From positions 2,456,501-2,520,500 of the forward strand of contig NZ_CP011389.1 of NCBI RefSeq assembly GCF_001007995.1: DNA of 64,000 nucleotides, written 5' to 3'. The translations under genes were made by a program, and so were the position numbers. Under the pieces are notes generated by a model. The model saw only the letters and a list, made by a program, of their open reading frames with translations. It did no database searches and had not been told where the DNA came from. The stretch comes from Deinococcus soli (ex Cha et al. 2016) (GTDB taxonomy: Bacteria > Deinococcota > Deinococci > Deinococcales > Deinococcaceae). Below, piece after piece: positions 35,679 to 45,119 of the stretch; the stretch's first letter is position 1, and each line of letters begins with the position of its first letter.

Positions 35679-37366
35679 CCGTCACGCCCGCCCCCCGACC
35701 CGCCCGCACCGCGCCGCCCAGCCTGAGCGCCCTGAAACTTCGCGCGCTGGCCCACACCATCCGCCGGGCGCCGAAGTGGGGCTACGCGCTCGTGGGTACC
35801 CTGGCCCTGCTCCTCATGGTGGGCGAGGTGATCGGCACCTGGAAGGCCCTCACGTTCCTGGGCCGCTTCGGGGACATCGGCCTGAACGTCTTTTCCCGCG
35901 TGCTGGAGATCGGCCTGATCACCCTCGCCAGCGGCGTGACGTTCAGCGCCACCACCGCTGCCATCAGCACGCTGTACCTCAGCGACGACCTGAACTTCCT
36001 GCTGACCCAGCCCATCAGGACCACCCGCGTGTTCGCGCTGAAGGTCACCGAGACGTTCCTGAACGCCGCGCTGGTCCCCGTGTTCCTGACGGTACCGCTG
36101 CTGCTCACCGTCGCCGCGTACTTCCAGGCGCCCGTCTGGGCGTACCCGGTCATGATCCTGGCCACGCTGCTGGTGTTCGCCGCGCCGGTGGGCCTCGGCG
36201 CGCTGCTGGCCGTGCTGCTCATGCGCGTCGCCCCAGTCGGCCGGGTCCGCGAGGTCAGCACCGGCCTGGGCGTCGTCATCAGCGCCGCGCTGGTGTACGC
36301 CATCCGCGCCCTGCGGCCGGAAGTCCTCGTGCAGAAACTCCAGGACCCCACCAGGGTCGAGGCCCTGCTGCGCGACTTCGCCGGACCCAGTAGTCCCCTG
36401 TTGCCCCCGTCCTGGGCCGCGCAGGGCATCTGGCAGGCCGCCCACGGGCACCTCGCCGCGCCGCTGCTGCCCCTCCTGCTGCTGACCGTCACGCTGCTGC
36501 TCGGCGCGACCCTCCTCGCCGCGAAAGCCTACCAGGACGGCTGGGCCCGCGCACTGGACTCCAGCACCCCGAAACTCGACCCACGCCCCCGCCGCGCCGG
36601 GCTCACCGAACGCCTGCTAACCCGCCTCGGCCCCGGCGGCGCGCTCGCCAGCAAGGACCTGCGCGTCACGCTGCGCGACCCCACCCAGTGGAGCCAGCTC
36701 CTCGTGGTCGTCGCCCTGGCCGGCGTGTACCTCGTGAGCGTCAAGGCCGTGCCCATCCCCGTCCCACAGTTCCGGGGCATCCTCGGGTACATCCAGCTGG
36801 CCTTCCAGGGCTTCATCATCGCGGGCATCGCCGTCCGCCTCGCCTTCCCCGCCGTCAGCACCGAGGCGCGCGGCTACTGGCTGCTGCGCACCGCGCCCAT
36901 CCAGCCCTGCCAGATCGTCCTCAGCAAATTCCTGGGCGTCCTCCCGGTCACGCTGACCGTCGGCCTCGTCATGGGCCTCGCCAGCGCCGCCGCCATGAAC
37001 CTCGGCCCCACCCTCTACCTGCTCAGCGCCCTGGTCAGCATCAGCAACGCCCTCGTCATCACCGCGCTCGGCGTCGGCCTCGGCGCCGCCGCCCCCAAAT
37101 TCGACGCGGACAACCCCGCCGAGATCGGCGTCAGCCCCGGCGGCCTCGCCTTCATGGGCCTCAGCCTCGCGTACTCCGTCCTGTGTCTGCTGCTGCTCGC
37201 CCGACCCGCCGCCGGCAGCGTCCTGCGACCCGACCTGTACCCCGGCTACAGCGCCCTGACCACCACCGAAGGCATCCTCGGCTTGATCGGCCTGCTGCTC
37301 GCCACCGTCCTCGGCACGTACTTCAGCCTCCGCACCGGCTGGCAGCGCCTCGACCGGCTGGAGTGA
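35675..37366 (+). CDS. ABC-2 type exporter permease
   Basis: A 563-residue membrane protein with about twelve hydrophobic segments in two sets of six, so it is a fused dimer or a large single permease. The start is placed at the TTG at 35675 that overlaps the stop of the ATPase gene; an open frame from 34826 runs antisense-like through the ATPase gene and is not real. A cytoplasmic part between the two halves (residues about 280-340, from TPKLDPRPRRAGLTERLLTRLGPGG) links them. With the ATPase it should form an exporter of unknown substrate; such pairs often carry antibiotics or lipids. The last third is biased to C-ended codons. Confidence 0.85.
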   Translation: MTVTPAPRPARTAPPSLSALKLRALAHTIRRAPKWGYALVGTLALLLMVGEVIGTWKALTFLGRFGDIGLNVFSRVLEIGLITLASGVTFSATTAAISTLYLSDDLNFLLTQPIRTTRVFALKVTETFLNAALVPVFLTVPLLLTVAAYFQAPVWAYPVMILATLLVFAAPVGLGALLAVLLMRVAPVGRVREVSTGLGVVISAALVYAIRALRPEVLVQKLQDPTRVEALLRDFAGPSSPLLPPSWAAQGIWQAAHGHLAAPLLPLLLLTVTLLLGATLLAAKAYQDGWARALDSSTPKLDPRPRRAGLTERLLTRLGPGGALASKDLRVTLRDPTQWSQLLVVVALAGVYLVSVKAVPIPVPQFRGILGYIQLAFQGFIIAGIAVRLAFPAVSTEARGYWLLRTAPIQPCQIVLSKFLGVLPVTLTVGLVMGLASAAAMNLGPTLYLLSALVSISNALVITALGVGLGAAAPKFDADNPAEIGVSPGGLAFMGLSLAYSVLCLLLLARPAAGSVLRPDLYPGYSALTTTEGILGLIGLLLATVLGTYFSLRTGWQRLDRLE

Positions 37367-37370
37367 AGGC

Positions 37371-37577
37371 TCAGGCCGCCCGCTGGGCCCGGAGCTGCCG
37401 CAGCAGGTCCAGGACCGGCGGCAGGTCGTCCACCACCTGACTCAGGTACACCACGTCATCGAGCTGAGAGGTCGGCAGCGTGACCTCCGCAGGTTGACGC
37501 AGCAGATGTCGGATTTCCAGCACGAGATGAAGATACGTGGTCTGTGCGCCACTGGCGTGTTCGTTGCCTCCGATCAT
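37371..37577 (-). CDS. small hypothetical protein
   Basis: A 68-residue protein, convergent with the permease gene, with no recognised family. It is predicted to be mostly helical and ends LLRQLRAQRAA. The reason to accept it is the -10 TAGCCT (minus strand, 37584-37589) six bases from its ATG, which gives it the same leaderless start as its neighbours. It diverges from the small peptide gene. Confidence 0.5.
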   Translation of the reverse strand: MIGGNEHASGAQTTYLHLVLEIRHLLRQPAEVTLPTSQLDDVVYLSQVVDDLPPVLDLLRQLRAQRAA

Positions 37578-37583
37578 GTGTAG

Positions 37584-37589
37584 AGGCTA
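37584..37589 (-). promoter_or_regulatory. -10 element of the small gene at 37371
   Basis: TAGCCT on the minus strand, six bases from the ATG at 37577. Confidence 0.5.
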
Positions 37590-37666
37590 GACCGAGGGAC
37601 TGAACCGTGGCCGTCCATCACCTGTTAAAGCGCAACGGCAGATTAGTTTATTTGTTCCGCTCAACT

Positions 37667-37696
37667 TTGATGAAGGGAGAGTTGGGTCGCTATAGT
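37667..37696 (+). promoter_or_regulatory. strong promoter of the small secreted peptide
   Basis: TTGATG (37667-37672) and TATAGT (37691-37696) with an 18-base spacer, in an AT-rich stretch of about 100 bases (37610-37720). The -10 ends six bases before a GTG at 37703, so the message starts on the gene. It is the best -35/-10 pair in the window. Confidence 0.75.
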
Positions 37697-37702
37697 GCGT
37701 CC

Positions 37703-37855
37703 GTGATGGTTCTCTTGACGCGCATGCTCAGTGTTCTGCTAGTGGTTTCACCGTTCCCGGCGTGGGCAGCGCCAGCGTTCAGCCAGACTCCACACCCCTG
37801 CCCCATGCCGATCCCGACCGAAGACGGGGCGACCGAACTGCCGTACTGCCACTGA
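37703..37855 (+). CDS. small secreted peptide gene
   Basis: A 50-codon gene from the GTG at 37703 (or the following ATG at 37706) to the stop at 37853. The first 22 or so residues are a signal peptide (LLTRMLSVLLVVSPFPAWAAP), leaving a mature peptide of about 25 residues rich in Pro, with two cysteines (PHPCPMP and LPYCH) 20 or more residues apart that could form a disulfide or be processed. It is not a recognised bacteriocin or pheromone. It lies directly before the large helical-repeat protein gene at 37931, with a hairpin in between. Confidence 0.6.
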   Translation: MMVLLTRMLSVLLVVSPFPAWAAPAFSQTPHPCPMPIPTEDGATELPYCH

Positions 37856-37859
37856 CTCC

Positions 37860-37897
37860 CGGGGCGGGGCCGTCGTTACGGTCCGTCACCCGCCCCG
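37860..37897 (+). terminator. hairpin between the peptide and helical-repeat genes
   Basis: CGGGGCGGG (37860-37868) and CCCGCCCCG (37889-37897) pair perfectly around a 20-base loop without a T tract. It could end the peptide message or let only a share of transcripts reach the next gene. Confidence 0.45.
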
Positions 37898-37930
37898 ACT
37901 GTTCAGGCTGCTGAAACACTGAGGACACCT

Positions 37931-39652
37931 ATGGGCGCATCAGGATCAGACCTTCGCATGCCCATGAACTGCCTGGGCGACTACGCCGCCTTCATGAGCT
38001 GGTTGCACCAGGCGCGCCAGTCTGCGACGCCCGGCGAACTGCTCGCCGCCAACGCCGACCTGACCAGCCCGCTGGGCCTGCTGCGCAGAGCCATGATGGC
38101 CATGCGGGAACGGCCCGTGCCCCGGCGCGAGGTCCGGACGTGGCTGGCGGCCGCGCACGAGCAGGCCCGGCCCGACGAACAGCTGCTGATTGAAATCTAC
38201 GAGCAGTACGCCGCGGTCAAGAGGGCCCACATGGAAGGGCAGCGTGAGACGGATCTCCTGCGCCAGAGCCTGCGTGAGTACGAACACCTGCTGATGCAGG
38301 TGCGGCGCATGCCGGACTCGCCTCTCCAGGCAGAAATGGAACTGCTGACCAGCGACGGCCTGATCCGTTCCGCCAAGCGACTCCAGCGGTCCGATCTCGT
38401 CGAGGAACACGCCCCGCGCTTCGAGGCCCTCGCGGCGTCCCTGGGCAGCGCCCCGCTCTTCCAGCACTCCATGATTCAGCTGCTGGGTGCCTATACGTTC
38501 CTGGGTGAATACGTGCGCGCCATCGACCTGGGGCGTGACCGTCGGCTGACCACCCTGGCACGACAGGGCATCTACACCGAACTGCTGTTGAGCACCGTGT
38601 CGAACAACTACTTCAATCTGGGCAATCTGGATCAGGCCCTCGCAGTCCTGGACGACCCGTACCACGGGCAGCCGCGGCCCGCGTTGATCCAGAGCACCTT
38701 CGATTCCTACCGGGTGTACTTCGGGGAGTTGACCGTCGATCCATCCGCTTTCGAACTGCCCCGGTACGACACTTTCTTCAAGTGTCTGCTGAACTTCACG
38801 GTTGCTGAATCGCTGGTGCCCGTCGGGAAGGCGCTGGCCCAGCGTGAGGAACTGCTGCGTGAAGTGCTGACCACCTCCGAACTGGCTCTGACCCGCGACA
38901 CCTATCCCACGGATCTGCTGTTCGGGTACTGGTTACGAGCCCGCGCCCGACTGCTGCTGGGGGAGTACGGCATGGCGGTGCAGGAACTGGCCACACTGTT
39001 TGAACCTCAGCCGCAGGAACTGCTCAACCGGGCACTGCTCACCGCGCTGGATCTTGAACTGGCCATGACGCCCATGTCAGCGCTCCGGATTCCCCTTTCG
39101 GAGGCCGAACAGCGGTTCCGGCAGGTGTTCGAGGACGCGCGCACCACCCGCTACGCCAACCCGGAAAGTCTGGCGCGGCTCGTACAGCGCTGGCATCCGC
39201 AGGCGGCGGCATACGCGGCGCTGATGCCGAATCCGGTCCGGGAGTGCTTACCGGCGCTGGACCTGCTGGCCCGGGTGGACCAGCGGGCCACCTGGCGGGG
39301 GCAGGCGCTGCCGCCCGCACTGGTTCCGCATCTGACTCGTCTGGGGGTGCGGGTGCCGACGCTGGGGGTCACCCTGAGCGGCAACGCGGCGTATCAGGTG
39401 GCTCGCCTGTCGCGTCAGGTGGGGGAGGCGACAGTGTGGGGGCCGGTGCTGCCGATGCTGCCGGTGGTGGTGGCACTCTCGCGGGGCGGGGAGGCGCACC
39501 GGGACGCGGCGCGGCGGGCGTGGCGGGATTTCGGGATGCTGCCGGGCGCGCACCGTGATCCTGAACTGGAGGGCGTGGTGGAGGTGTGGCGCGCGGTGGT
39601 GGCGGGTGATCGGCCGCTGGCGGATGGCCTGCGGGCGCTGCAGGACCTGTGA
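37931..39652 (+). CDS. large helical-repeat (TPR-like) protein of unknown function
   Basis: A 573-residue cytoplasmic protein with no signal or membrane segment and no helix-turn-helix. Helix pairs with TPR-like spacing run through residues 100-420 (for example QGIYTELLLSTVSNNYFNLGNLDQALAVL, LLFGYWLRARARLLLGEYGMAVQEL), and the last 170 residues read more like the degenerate repeats of scaffold or activator proteins. It has a ribosome binding site (GAGG, 37921) and follows the secreted peptide gene on the same strand, which recalls peptide-receptor pairs (RRNPP type) in Firmicutes, but the link is inference. It is convergent with the YciI gene. Confidence 0.6.
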   Translation: MGASGSDLRMPMNCLGDYAAFMSWLHQARQSATPGELLAANADLTSPLGLLRRAMMAMRERPVPRREVRTWLAAAHEQARPDEQLLIEIYEQYAAVKRAHMEGQRETDLLRQSLREYEHLLMQVRRMPDSPLQAEMELLTSDGLIRSAKRLQRSDLVEEHAPRFEALAASLGSAPLFQHSMIQLLGAYTFLGEYVRAIDLGRDRRLTTLARQGIYTELLLSTVSNNYFNLGNLDQALAVLDDPYHGQPRPALIQSTFDSYRVYFGELTVDPSAFELPRYDTFFKCLLNFTVAESLVPVGKALAQREELLREVLTTSELALTRDTYPTDLLFGYWLRARARLLLGEYGMAVQELATLFEPQPQELLNRALLTALDLELAMTPMSALRIPLSEAEQRFRQVFEDARTTRYANPESLARLVQRWHPQAAAYAALMPNPVRECLPALDLLARVDQRATWRGQALPPALVPHLTRLGVRVPTLGVTLSGNAAYQVARLSRQVGEATVWGPVLPMLPVVVALSRGGEAHRDAARRAWRDFGMLPGAHRDPELEGVVEVWRAVVAGDRPLADGLRALQDL

Positions 39653-39655
39653 CGT

Positions 39656-39952
39656 TCAGGGCCGGTGCGCCGCGCCCGCGCCGATGACGGTGTGCCAGCG
39701 CCGCACCTCCCAGGTGCCGATCAGGCCGCCCAGCACATAGGGGTCGGTGCGGGCGAACTGCTCGGCGGCGTCCGGCGCGTCGCCCTGGAACAGCAGGGCG
39801 GCGCCGTCCACCGGGTCGGCCAGCGCGCCTGCCAGCAGCAGTTCGCCCCGGTCGGCGGCGGCCTGCGCGTGCGCGAGGTGCGCGGCCCGCAGCGGTTCGC
39901 GCCGCGTGACGTAGTCGGGGACGAGGTCGCGGTACAGCAGCAGGAAGTGCAT
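39656..39952 (-). CDS. YciI-family protein
   Basis: A 98-residue protein of the YciI/dimeric alpha-beta barrel family: LLLYRDLVPDYVTRREPLRAAHLAHAQAAADRGELLLAGALADP is typical, and the family's YVLGGLIGTWEVRRW follows near the end. Relatives include dehalogenase-like and stress-related proteins; no function is assigned here. It starts at an ATG six bases from a TACACT on the minus strand and is convergent with the helical-repeat gene, three bases apart. Confidence 0.8.
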   Translation of the reverse strand: MHFLLLYRDLVPDYVTRREPLRAAHLAHAQAAADRGELLLAGALADPVDGAALLFQGDAPDAAEQFARTDPYVLGGLIGTWEVRRWHTVIGAGAAHRP

Positions 39953-39958
39953 GCGGGC

Positions 39959-39964
39959 AGTGTA
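39959..39964 (-). promoter_or_regulatory. -10 element of the YciI gene
   Basis: TACACT on the minus strand, six bases from the ATG at 39952. Confidence 0.65.
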
Positions 39965-39974
39965 CCGGGGGCAC

Positions 39975-40015
39975 AAAAGGACGTGCGCCGCCCGGGGAGG
40001 GAGCGGCGCACGTCC
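39975..40015 (-). terminator. rho-independent terminator of the dehydrogenase gene
   Basis: GGACGTGCGCCGC (39979-39991) and GCGGCGCACGTCC (40003-40015) form a perfect 13-base stem with an 11-base loop. The T run (TTTT on the minus strand, 39975-39978) follows on that strand, downstream of the gene at 40026. Confidence 0.85.
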
Positions 40016-40025
40016 GTGTGGTGGT

Positions 40026-41243
<1,218 letters not shown>

Positions 41244-41250
41244 GGGGGTC

Positions 41251-41256
41251 AGTGTA
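41251..41256 (-). promoter_or_regulatory. -10 element of the carboxynorspermidine synthase-like gene
   Basis: TACACT on the minus strand, seven bases from the ATG at 41243. Confidence 0.65.
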
Positions 41257-41275
41257 CCCTGCCTGCCCGCGGCGC

Positions 41276-41281
41276 TAGGGT
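41276..41281 (+). promoter_or_regulatory. -10 element of the gene at 41288
   Basis: TAGGGT, six bases before the GTG. Two leaderless promoters thus share a 44-base divergent gap. Confidence 0.55.
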
Positions 41282-41287
41282 GAGGGG

Positions 41288-41725
41288 GTGAGTCCGCGTC
41301 CCCGCCCGTCTGCCCGACCGCCAACCAAGCCAACTGCCCAGCCTGCCGCCGCGCCGTCTGCCCGGCCGGGGGGGCCGGGGCTGCGGGCCGCCGGGGAGCT
41401 GCGCGAGGTGACGCCGGAGATGCGGGCGCGCAGCGTGCGGACGTTCGTGACGGTGCTGGTGGTGTTCTTCGCGCTGGTGGGTGTGGTGGTGGCGACCCTG
41501 GCGTGGCAGGGGCGGGGCGTGCGGGATTACGCGGCGCGGGTGGCGCAGGCGGCGCTGGCCGGGAAGCCGTCCCCGAACGTGGGGTTCACCCGTCCGTGCG
41601 GCGAGGTGGTGCCGGGTCCGCTGCCCGCGCAGGCGCAGTCGTGTGAGGTGCGGGTGGAGGGCGGCGCGGCGCGCGTGACGGTGGAGGTGCAGGGTGGGCG
41701 GGCGTACGTGATCCAGCGTCCATGA
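41288..41725 (+). CDS. single-pass membrane protein of unknown function
   Basis: A 145-residue protein starting with GTG. A Pro/Lys/Ala-rich N-terminal tail of about 40 residues precedes one membrane segment (52-72, TFVTVLVVFFALVGVVVATLA), and a short outside domain with two cysteines (RPCGEVV and QSCEVRV) that could form a disulfide. No family is recognised. Its promoter and length argue that it is expressed. Confidence 0.6.
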   Translation: MSPRPRPSARPPTKPTAQPAAAPSARPGGPGLRAAGELREVTPEMRARSVRTFVTVLVVFFALVGVVVATLAWQGRGVRDYAARVAQAALAGKPSPNVGFTRPCGEVVPGPLPAQAQSCEVRVEGGAARVTVEVQGGRAYVIQRP

Positions 41726-41850
41726 GTGTTCGGTAAAGGCCGGGTTTACAGAACGGCAGATTTCCCTCACGTTAATGAGAAGCCTTCCCAATAAGGTTGG
41801 GGAGTCCGACGCCCATCGCCCACCATTCCCACCCCTGACAGGAGTGCGCC

Positions 41851-43470
41851 ATGCCCGACCAGAACGACAAGGCCTACGCCCCCACCGAATCCGCCGACAT
41901 GCAGACCACCGCGCCCCAGGCGCCCGGCGCGCCGCTGACCAACCACTCCGGCAACCTCGCGCCCAGCAACACCAACAGCCTCACCGCCGGCGAGCGCGGC
42001 CCCGTCCTGCTCCAGGACTGGCACCTGCTGGAACGCATGGCGCACTTCAACCGCGAGCGCGTACCCGAACGCGTCGTGCACGCCAAGGGCAGCGGCGCCT
42101 TCGGCACCTTCCGAGTCACCCGCGCCATCCCGGAACTCACGGTCGCGAAACTCTTCCAGAAGGAAGGCGCCGAGTGCCGCATGCTGGCCCGCTTCAGCAC
42201 CGTTGCCGGTGAACGCGGCTTCGCCGACACCGTCCGCGACCCGCGCGGCTTCGCGCTGAAGTTCTACACCGAGGACGGCAACTGGGATCTGGTCGGCAAC
42301 AACACCCCGATCTTCTTCGTGCGCGACCCCATCAAATTCCAGGACTTCATTCACAGCCAGAAACGCCACCCGGTCACGGGCCGCCGCAGCAACGCCATGC
42401 AGTTCGACTTCTGGGGCCTGCGCCCCGAGAGCCTGCATCAGGTCATGTACCTGTTCGGCGACCGCGGCATTCCCCGCTCCTTCCGCTTCATGAACGGCTA
42501 CTCCAGCCACACCTACAGCCTGTGGAACGACAAGGGCGAGCGCTTCTACGTGAAGTGGCACTTCCACAGCCAGCAGGGCGTGCAGAACATCACCGAGGAC
42601 GTCGCCGCGCAGGTCGCCGCGAAGAACCCCGACTACCACTTCCAGGACCTGTTCGACGCCATCGAGCGCGGCGAGCACCCCAGGTGGACGGTCAGCATCC
42701 AGGTGATGCCCGAGAAGGACGCCGAGACGTACCACATCAACCCCTTCGACCTGACCAAGGTCTGGCCCCACGCGGACTACCCGCTGATGCAGGTCGGGGA
42801 GTTCGAGCTGAACGAGAACCCCCAGAACTACTTCGCGGAGATCGAGCAGGCCGCGTTCGAGCCCAGCAACCTCCCGCGCGGCTTCGGCGCCAGCCCCGAC
42901 AAGATGCTCCAGGCGCGCCTGATGAGCTACGCCGACGCGCACCGTTACCGCATCGGCATCAACTACGCCGCGCTCCCGGTGAACAGGGCCGCCTGCCCGG
43001 TCATGACCTATCACCGCGACGGTCAGACCCGCTTCGACGGGAACTTCGGCGGTATGCCCGTGTACGAACCGAACTCGTACGGCGGCCCCGCCGTCGCGGA
43101 TGGCACCCCGCAGGAACCCCCCATGCCGCTGGGCAGCCTTGCCGACCGCTACGGCTGGCCCGAGGACGACACCGACTACTACGGCCAGCCACGCGACCTG
43201 TACGCCGTCATGCAGCCGGATGAGAGAAAGCGCCTCGCCATGAACTTCGCCGGTGCGCTGGCCGACGTGCCTGGCTTCATCGCCGACCGCTTCATCGGGC
43301 ACCTGGACCGGGTCTCCGCTGAACTGGCCGGGAACGTCCGGGCCGGCATTCAGCAGAAGAAGGCCGAGGGGCACCCGGAACTCAGCGGCATCCTCACCGA
43401 GACGCACACGAACGCCGCCGGGGGCGACCAGACCCCCTCGCGCGAGCTGGTCGTCGGCGCGGACGACTGA
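41851..43470 (+). CDS. katA: heme catalase, monofunctional
   Basis: A 539-residue cytoplasmic enzyme that dismutates hydrogen peroxide. The distal His is in RVVHAKGSGAFGTF (His77), the Asn in GNNTPIFFVRDP (about 149-160), and the heme-ligand Tyr in RLMSYADAHRYRIG near residue 358. The first 40 residues are a low-complexity extension. Clade 3 (small-subunit) catalases are close in length and layout, and Deinococcus KatA is a main peroxide defence. A ribosome binding site AGGAG precedes the ATG. The 125-base gap upstream holds a possible TTTACA/TTAATG pair and the weak palindrome CCCAATAAGGTTGGG. Confidence 0.92.
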   Translation: MPDQNDKAYAPTESADMQTTAPQAPGAPLTNHSGNLAPSNTNSLTAGERGPVLLQDWHLLERMAHFNRERVPERVVHAKGSGAFGTFRVTRAIPELTVAKLFQKEGAECRMLARFSTVAGERGFADTVRDPRGFALKFYTEDGNWDLVGNNTPIFFVRDPIKFQDFIHSQKRHPVTGRRSNAMQFDFWGLRPESLHQVMYLFGDRGIPRSFRFMNGYSSHTYSLWNDKGERFYVKWHFHSQQGVQNITEDVAAQVAAKNPDYHFQDLFDAIERGEHPRWTVSIQVMPEKDAETYHINPFDLTKVWPHADYPLMQVGEFELNENPQNYFAEIEQAAFEPSNLPRGFGASPDKMLQARLMSYADAHRYRIGINYAALPVNRAACPVMTYHRDGQTRFDGNFGGMPVYEPNSYGGPAVADGTPQEPPMPLGSLADRYGWPEDDTDYYGQPRDLYAVMQPDERKRLAMNFAGALADVPGFIADRFIGHLDRVSAELAGNVRAGIQQKKAEGHPELSGILTETHTNAAGGDQTPSRELVVGADD

Positions 43471-43485
43471 GCCGACTTCCTCCAC

Positions 43486-43514
43486 AGACCCACCCTGACC
43501 GGGGTGGGTCTTTT
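43486..43514 (+). terminator. rho-independent terminator of the catalase gene
   Basis: AGACCCACCC and GGGTGGGTCT form a perfect stem with a six-base loop, followed by TTTT. Confidence 0.85.
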
Positions 43515-43567
43515 CATTGACGCGGGAGGCCGCATGACCGGGCGTCCTGTAGTCATTCCCGCTGTAC

Positions 43568-43591
43568 GAACCTTCAGGAAGGGTTCATACT
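43568..43591 (+). promoter_or_regulatory. candidate operator and promoter of the cox operon
   Basis: An imperfect palindrome GAACCTTCAGGAAGGGTTC (43568-43586) adjoins a CATACT (43586-43591) that could be a -10 element, about 80 bases before coxM. Regulation by CO, molybdate or carbon supply cannot be told from this. Confidence 0.3.
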
Positions 43592-43671
43592 TTTTATGGT
43601 CAAGATCACAGTTCATCCGGCACCGTTCGTTCGTGTGTCCGGCCTCTTCGCCGGTCCACAAGGGGGAAAAC

Positions 43672-44559
43672 GTGTTTCCAGCTGCATTCGATTACATCCG
43701 CACCCACTCCGCAGAGGAAGCCCTGGCCGCACTGGCCCGGCACGGCAGTGACGCCCGCATCCTGGCCGGCGGGCAGAGCCTCATCCCGGCCATGCGCTAC
43801 CGGCTGGCCCGCCCCACCGTGCTCGTCGACATCGGCCCGCTGAAAGAACTGAAATACCTGCGCGAGGACGGTGGGTACCTGCGCGTGGGCGCCATGACCG
43901 CCGACGTGACCCTGGAACGCGACGCGAACGTCCGCGCCCGCTACAGCCTCCTGACCGACACCGGCGACGTCGTCGCCGACCCGGTCGTGCGCTGCACCGG
44001 CACGGTCGTCGGCAGCCTGTGCCACAACGACCCCAGCGGCGACTGGGGCGCGGCGGCCCTCGCGGCCCGCGCCGTCGTGATCGTGCGCGGCCCCGAGGGT
44101 GAACGCGAGGTGCCCATCGACGAGTGGCTGGTGGACTCCTTCCAGACCGACCTGCGCGAGGGCGAGATGGCGACCGAGGTCCGCTTCCCCACGCCCGGCG
44201 AGCGCACCCACGGCGCGTACCAGAAGATCGAACGCAAGGTCGGCGACTACGCCACCGCCGCCGCCGCCGTGCAACTCACGCTGGACGAGCAGGGCCGCGT
44301 CACGCACGCGGGCGTCGCCCTGACCGCTGCCGGGCCACGCCCCGTGCGCGTCGAGGCCGCCGAACGCATCCTGGTTGGGCAGACCCTCACCGAGGCCCTG
44401 ATCCAGGCCGCCGCCGAGGAAGCCCGGCTGGCCAGCGACCCGTTCGCGGACACGCGCGGCAGCGCCGAGTACAAGAAGGACATGGCCCGCGTGCTCGTCG
44501 CGCGCGGCCTGCGCCGCGCCGCCGGGCGCCTGAACGTCACCCTGGGAGCCACCGCATGA
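43672..44559 (+). CDS. coxM: carbon monoxide dehydrogenase medium (FAD-binding) subunit
   Basis: A 295-residue flavoprotein subunit of the molybdenum-hydroxylase family. FAD-binding segments are [21 protein letters not shown] (about 25-45) and the second glycine/cysteine loop [24 protein letters not shown] near 110, with the late C-terminal CO_deh_flav_C region from 180. It passes electrons from the [2Fe-2S] subunit to the quinone pool or acceptor. It starts with GTG after an AGGGGGAAAA ribosome binding site. The coxS start overlaps its stop by four bases. Confidence 0.9.
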   Translation: MFPAAFDYIRTHSAEEALAALARHGSDARILAGGQSLIPAMRYRLARPTVLVDIGPLKELKYLREDGGYLRVGAMTADVTLERDANVRARYSLLTDTGDVVADPVVRCTGTVVGSLCHNDPSGDWGAAALAARAVVIVRGPEGEREVPIDEWLVDSFQTDLREGEMATEVRFPTPGERTHGAYQKIERKVGDYATAAAAVQLTLDEQGRVTHAGVALTAAGPRPVRVEAAERILVGQTLTEALIQAAAEEARLASDPFADTRGSAEYKKDMARVLVARGLRRAAGRLNVTLGATA

Positions 44560-45119
44560 CCACCGCCGAAACCGGAGCGAAGACCACCGTCACCCTGACC
44601 ATCAACGGCCAGACCCACACCCAGAGCGTCGAGCCGCGCACCCTGCTCGCCTACGCCATCCGCGACACCGGCCTGAAGGGCACGCATGTCGGCTGCGACA
44701 GTTCCTCTTGCGGGTGCTGCGTGGTGCTGCTCGACGGAGACACCCCCGTGAAGTCCTGCACGATGTTCGCCGTGCAGGCCGAGGGCCGCGCGATCACCAC
44801 CGTCGAGGGCCTCGGCGCGCCCGGCAACCTGCACCCCCTGCAGCAGGCGTTCTGGGACCAGCACGGCCTGCAGTGCGGGTACTGCACGCCCGGCATGCTC
44901 ATGACCGCCAAGGCCATGCTGGAACACAACCCGGACCCCACCGATCAGGAGGTCCGCGAGTTCCTGGGCGGCAACCTGTGCCGCTGCACCGGCTACAACA
45001 ACATCGTCAAGGCCGTCCAGCAGGCCGCGCGGGTCATGCGTGAGGACCAGGGCAGCCCCCTGGACGCCCTGACCGCCGCCGCCACCGGACAGGACACCGC
45101 CACGGGAGGCGCGCAGTGA
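44556..45119 (+). CDS. coxS: carbon monoxide dehydrogenase small (2Fe-2S) subunit
   Basis: A 187-residue protein with two [2Fe-2S] centres: the plant-ferredoxin-like [16 protein letters not shown]...C in the first half and the helical CGYCTPGM...[12 protein letters not shown] in the second. It carries electrons from the molybdenum site to the FAD subunit. The last 25 residues after RVMRE are an unstructured tail. It overlaps coxM (ATGA) and coxL (GTGA), so all three are made in step. The order M-S-L is the canonical one for form I CO dehydrogenases. Confidence 0.92.
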   Translation: MTTAETGAKTTVTLTINGQTHTQSVEPRTLLAYAIRDTGLKGTHVGCDSSSCGCCVVLLDGDTPVKSCTMFAVQAEGRAITTVEGLGAPGNLHPLQQAFWDQHGLQCGYCTPGMLMTAKAMLEHNPDPTDQEVREFLGGNLCRCTGYNNIVKAVQQAARVMREDQGSPLDALTAAATGQDTATGGAQ

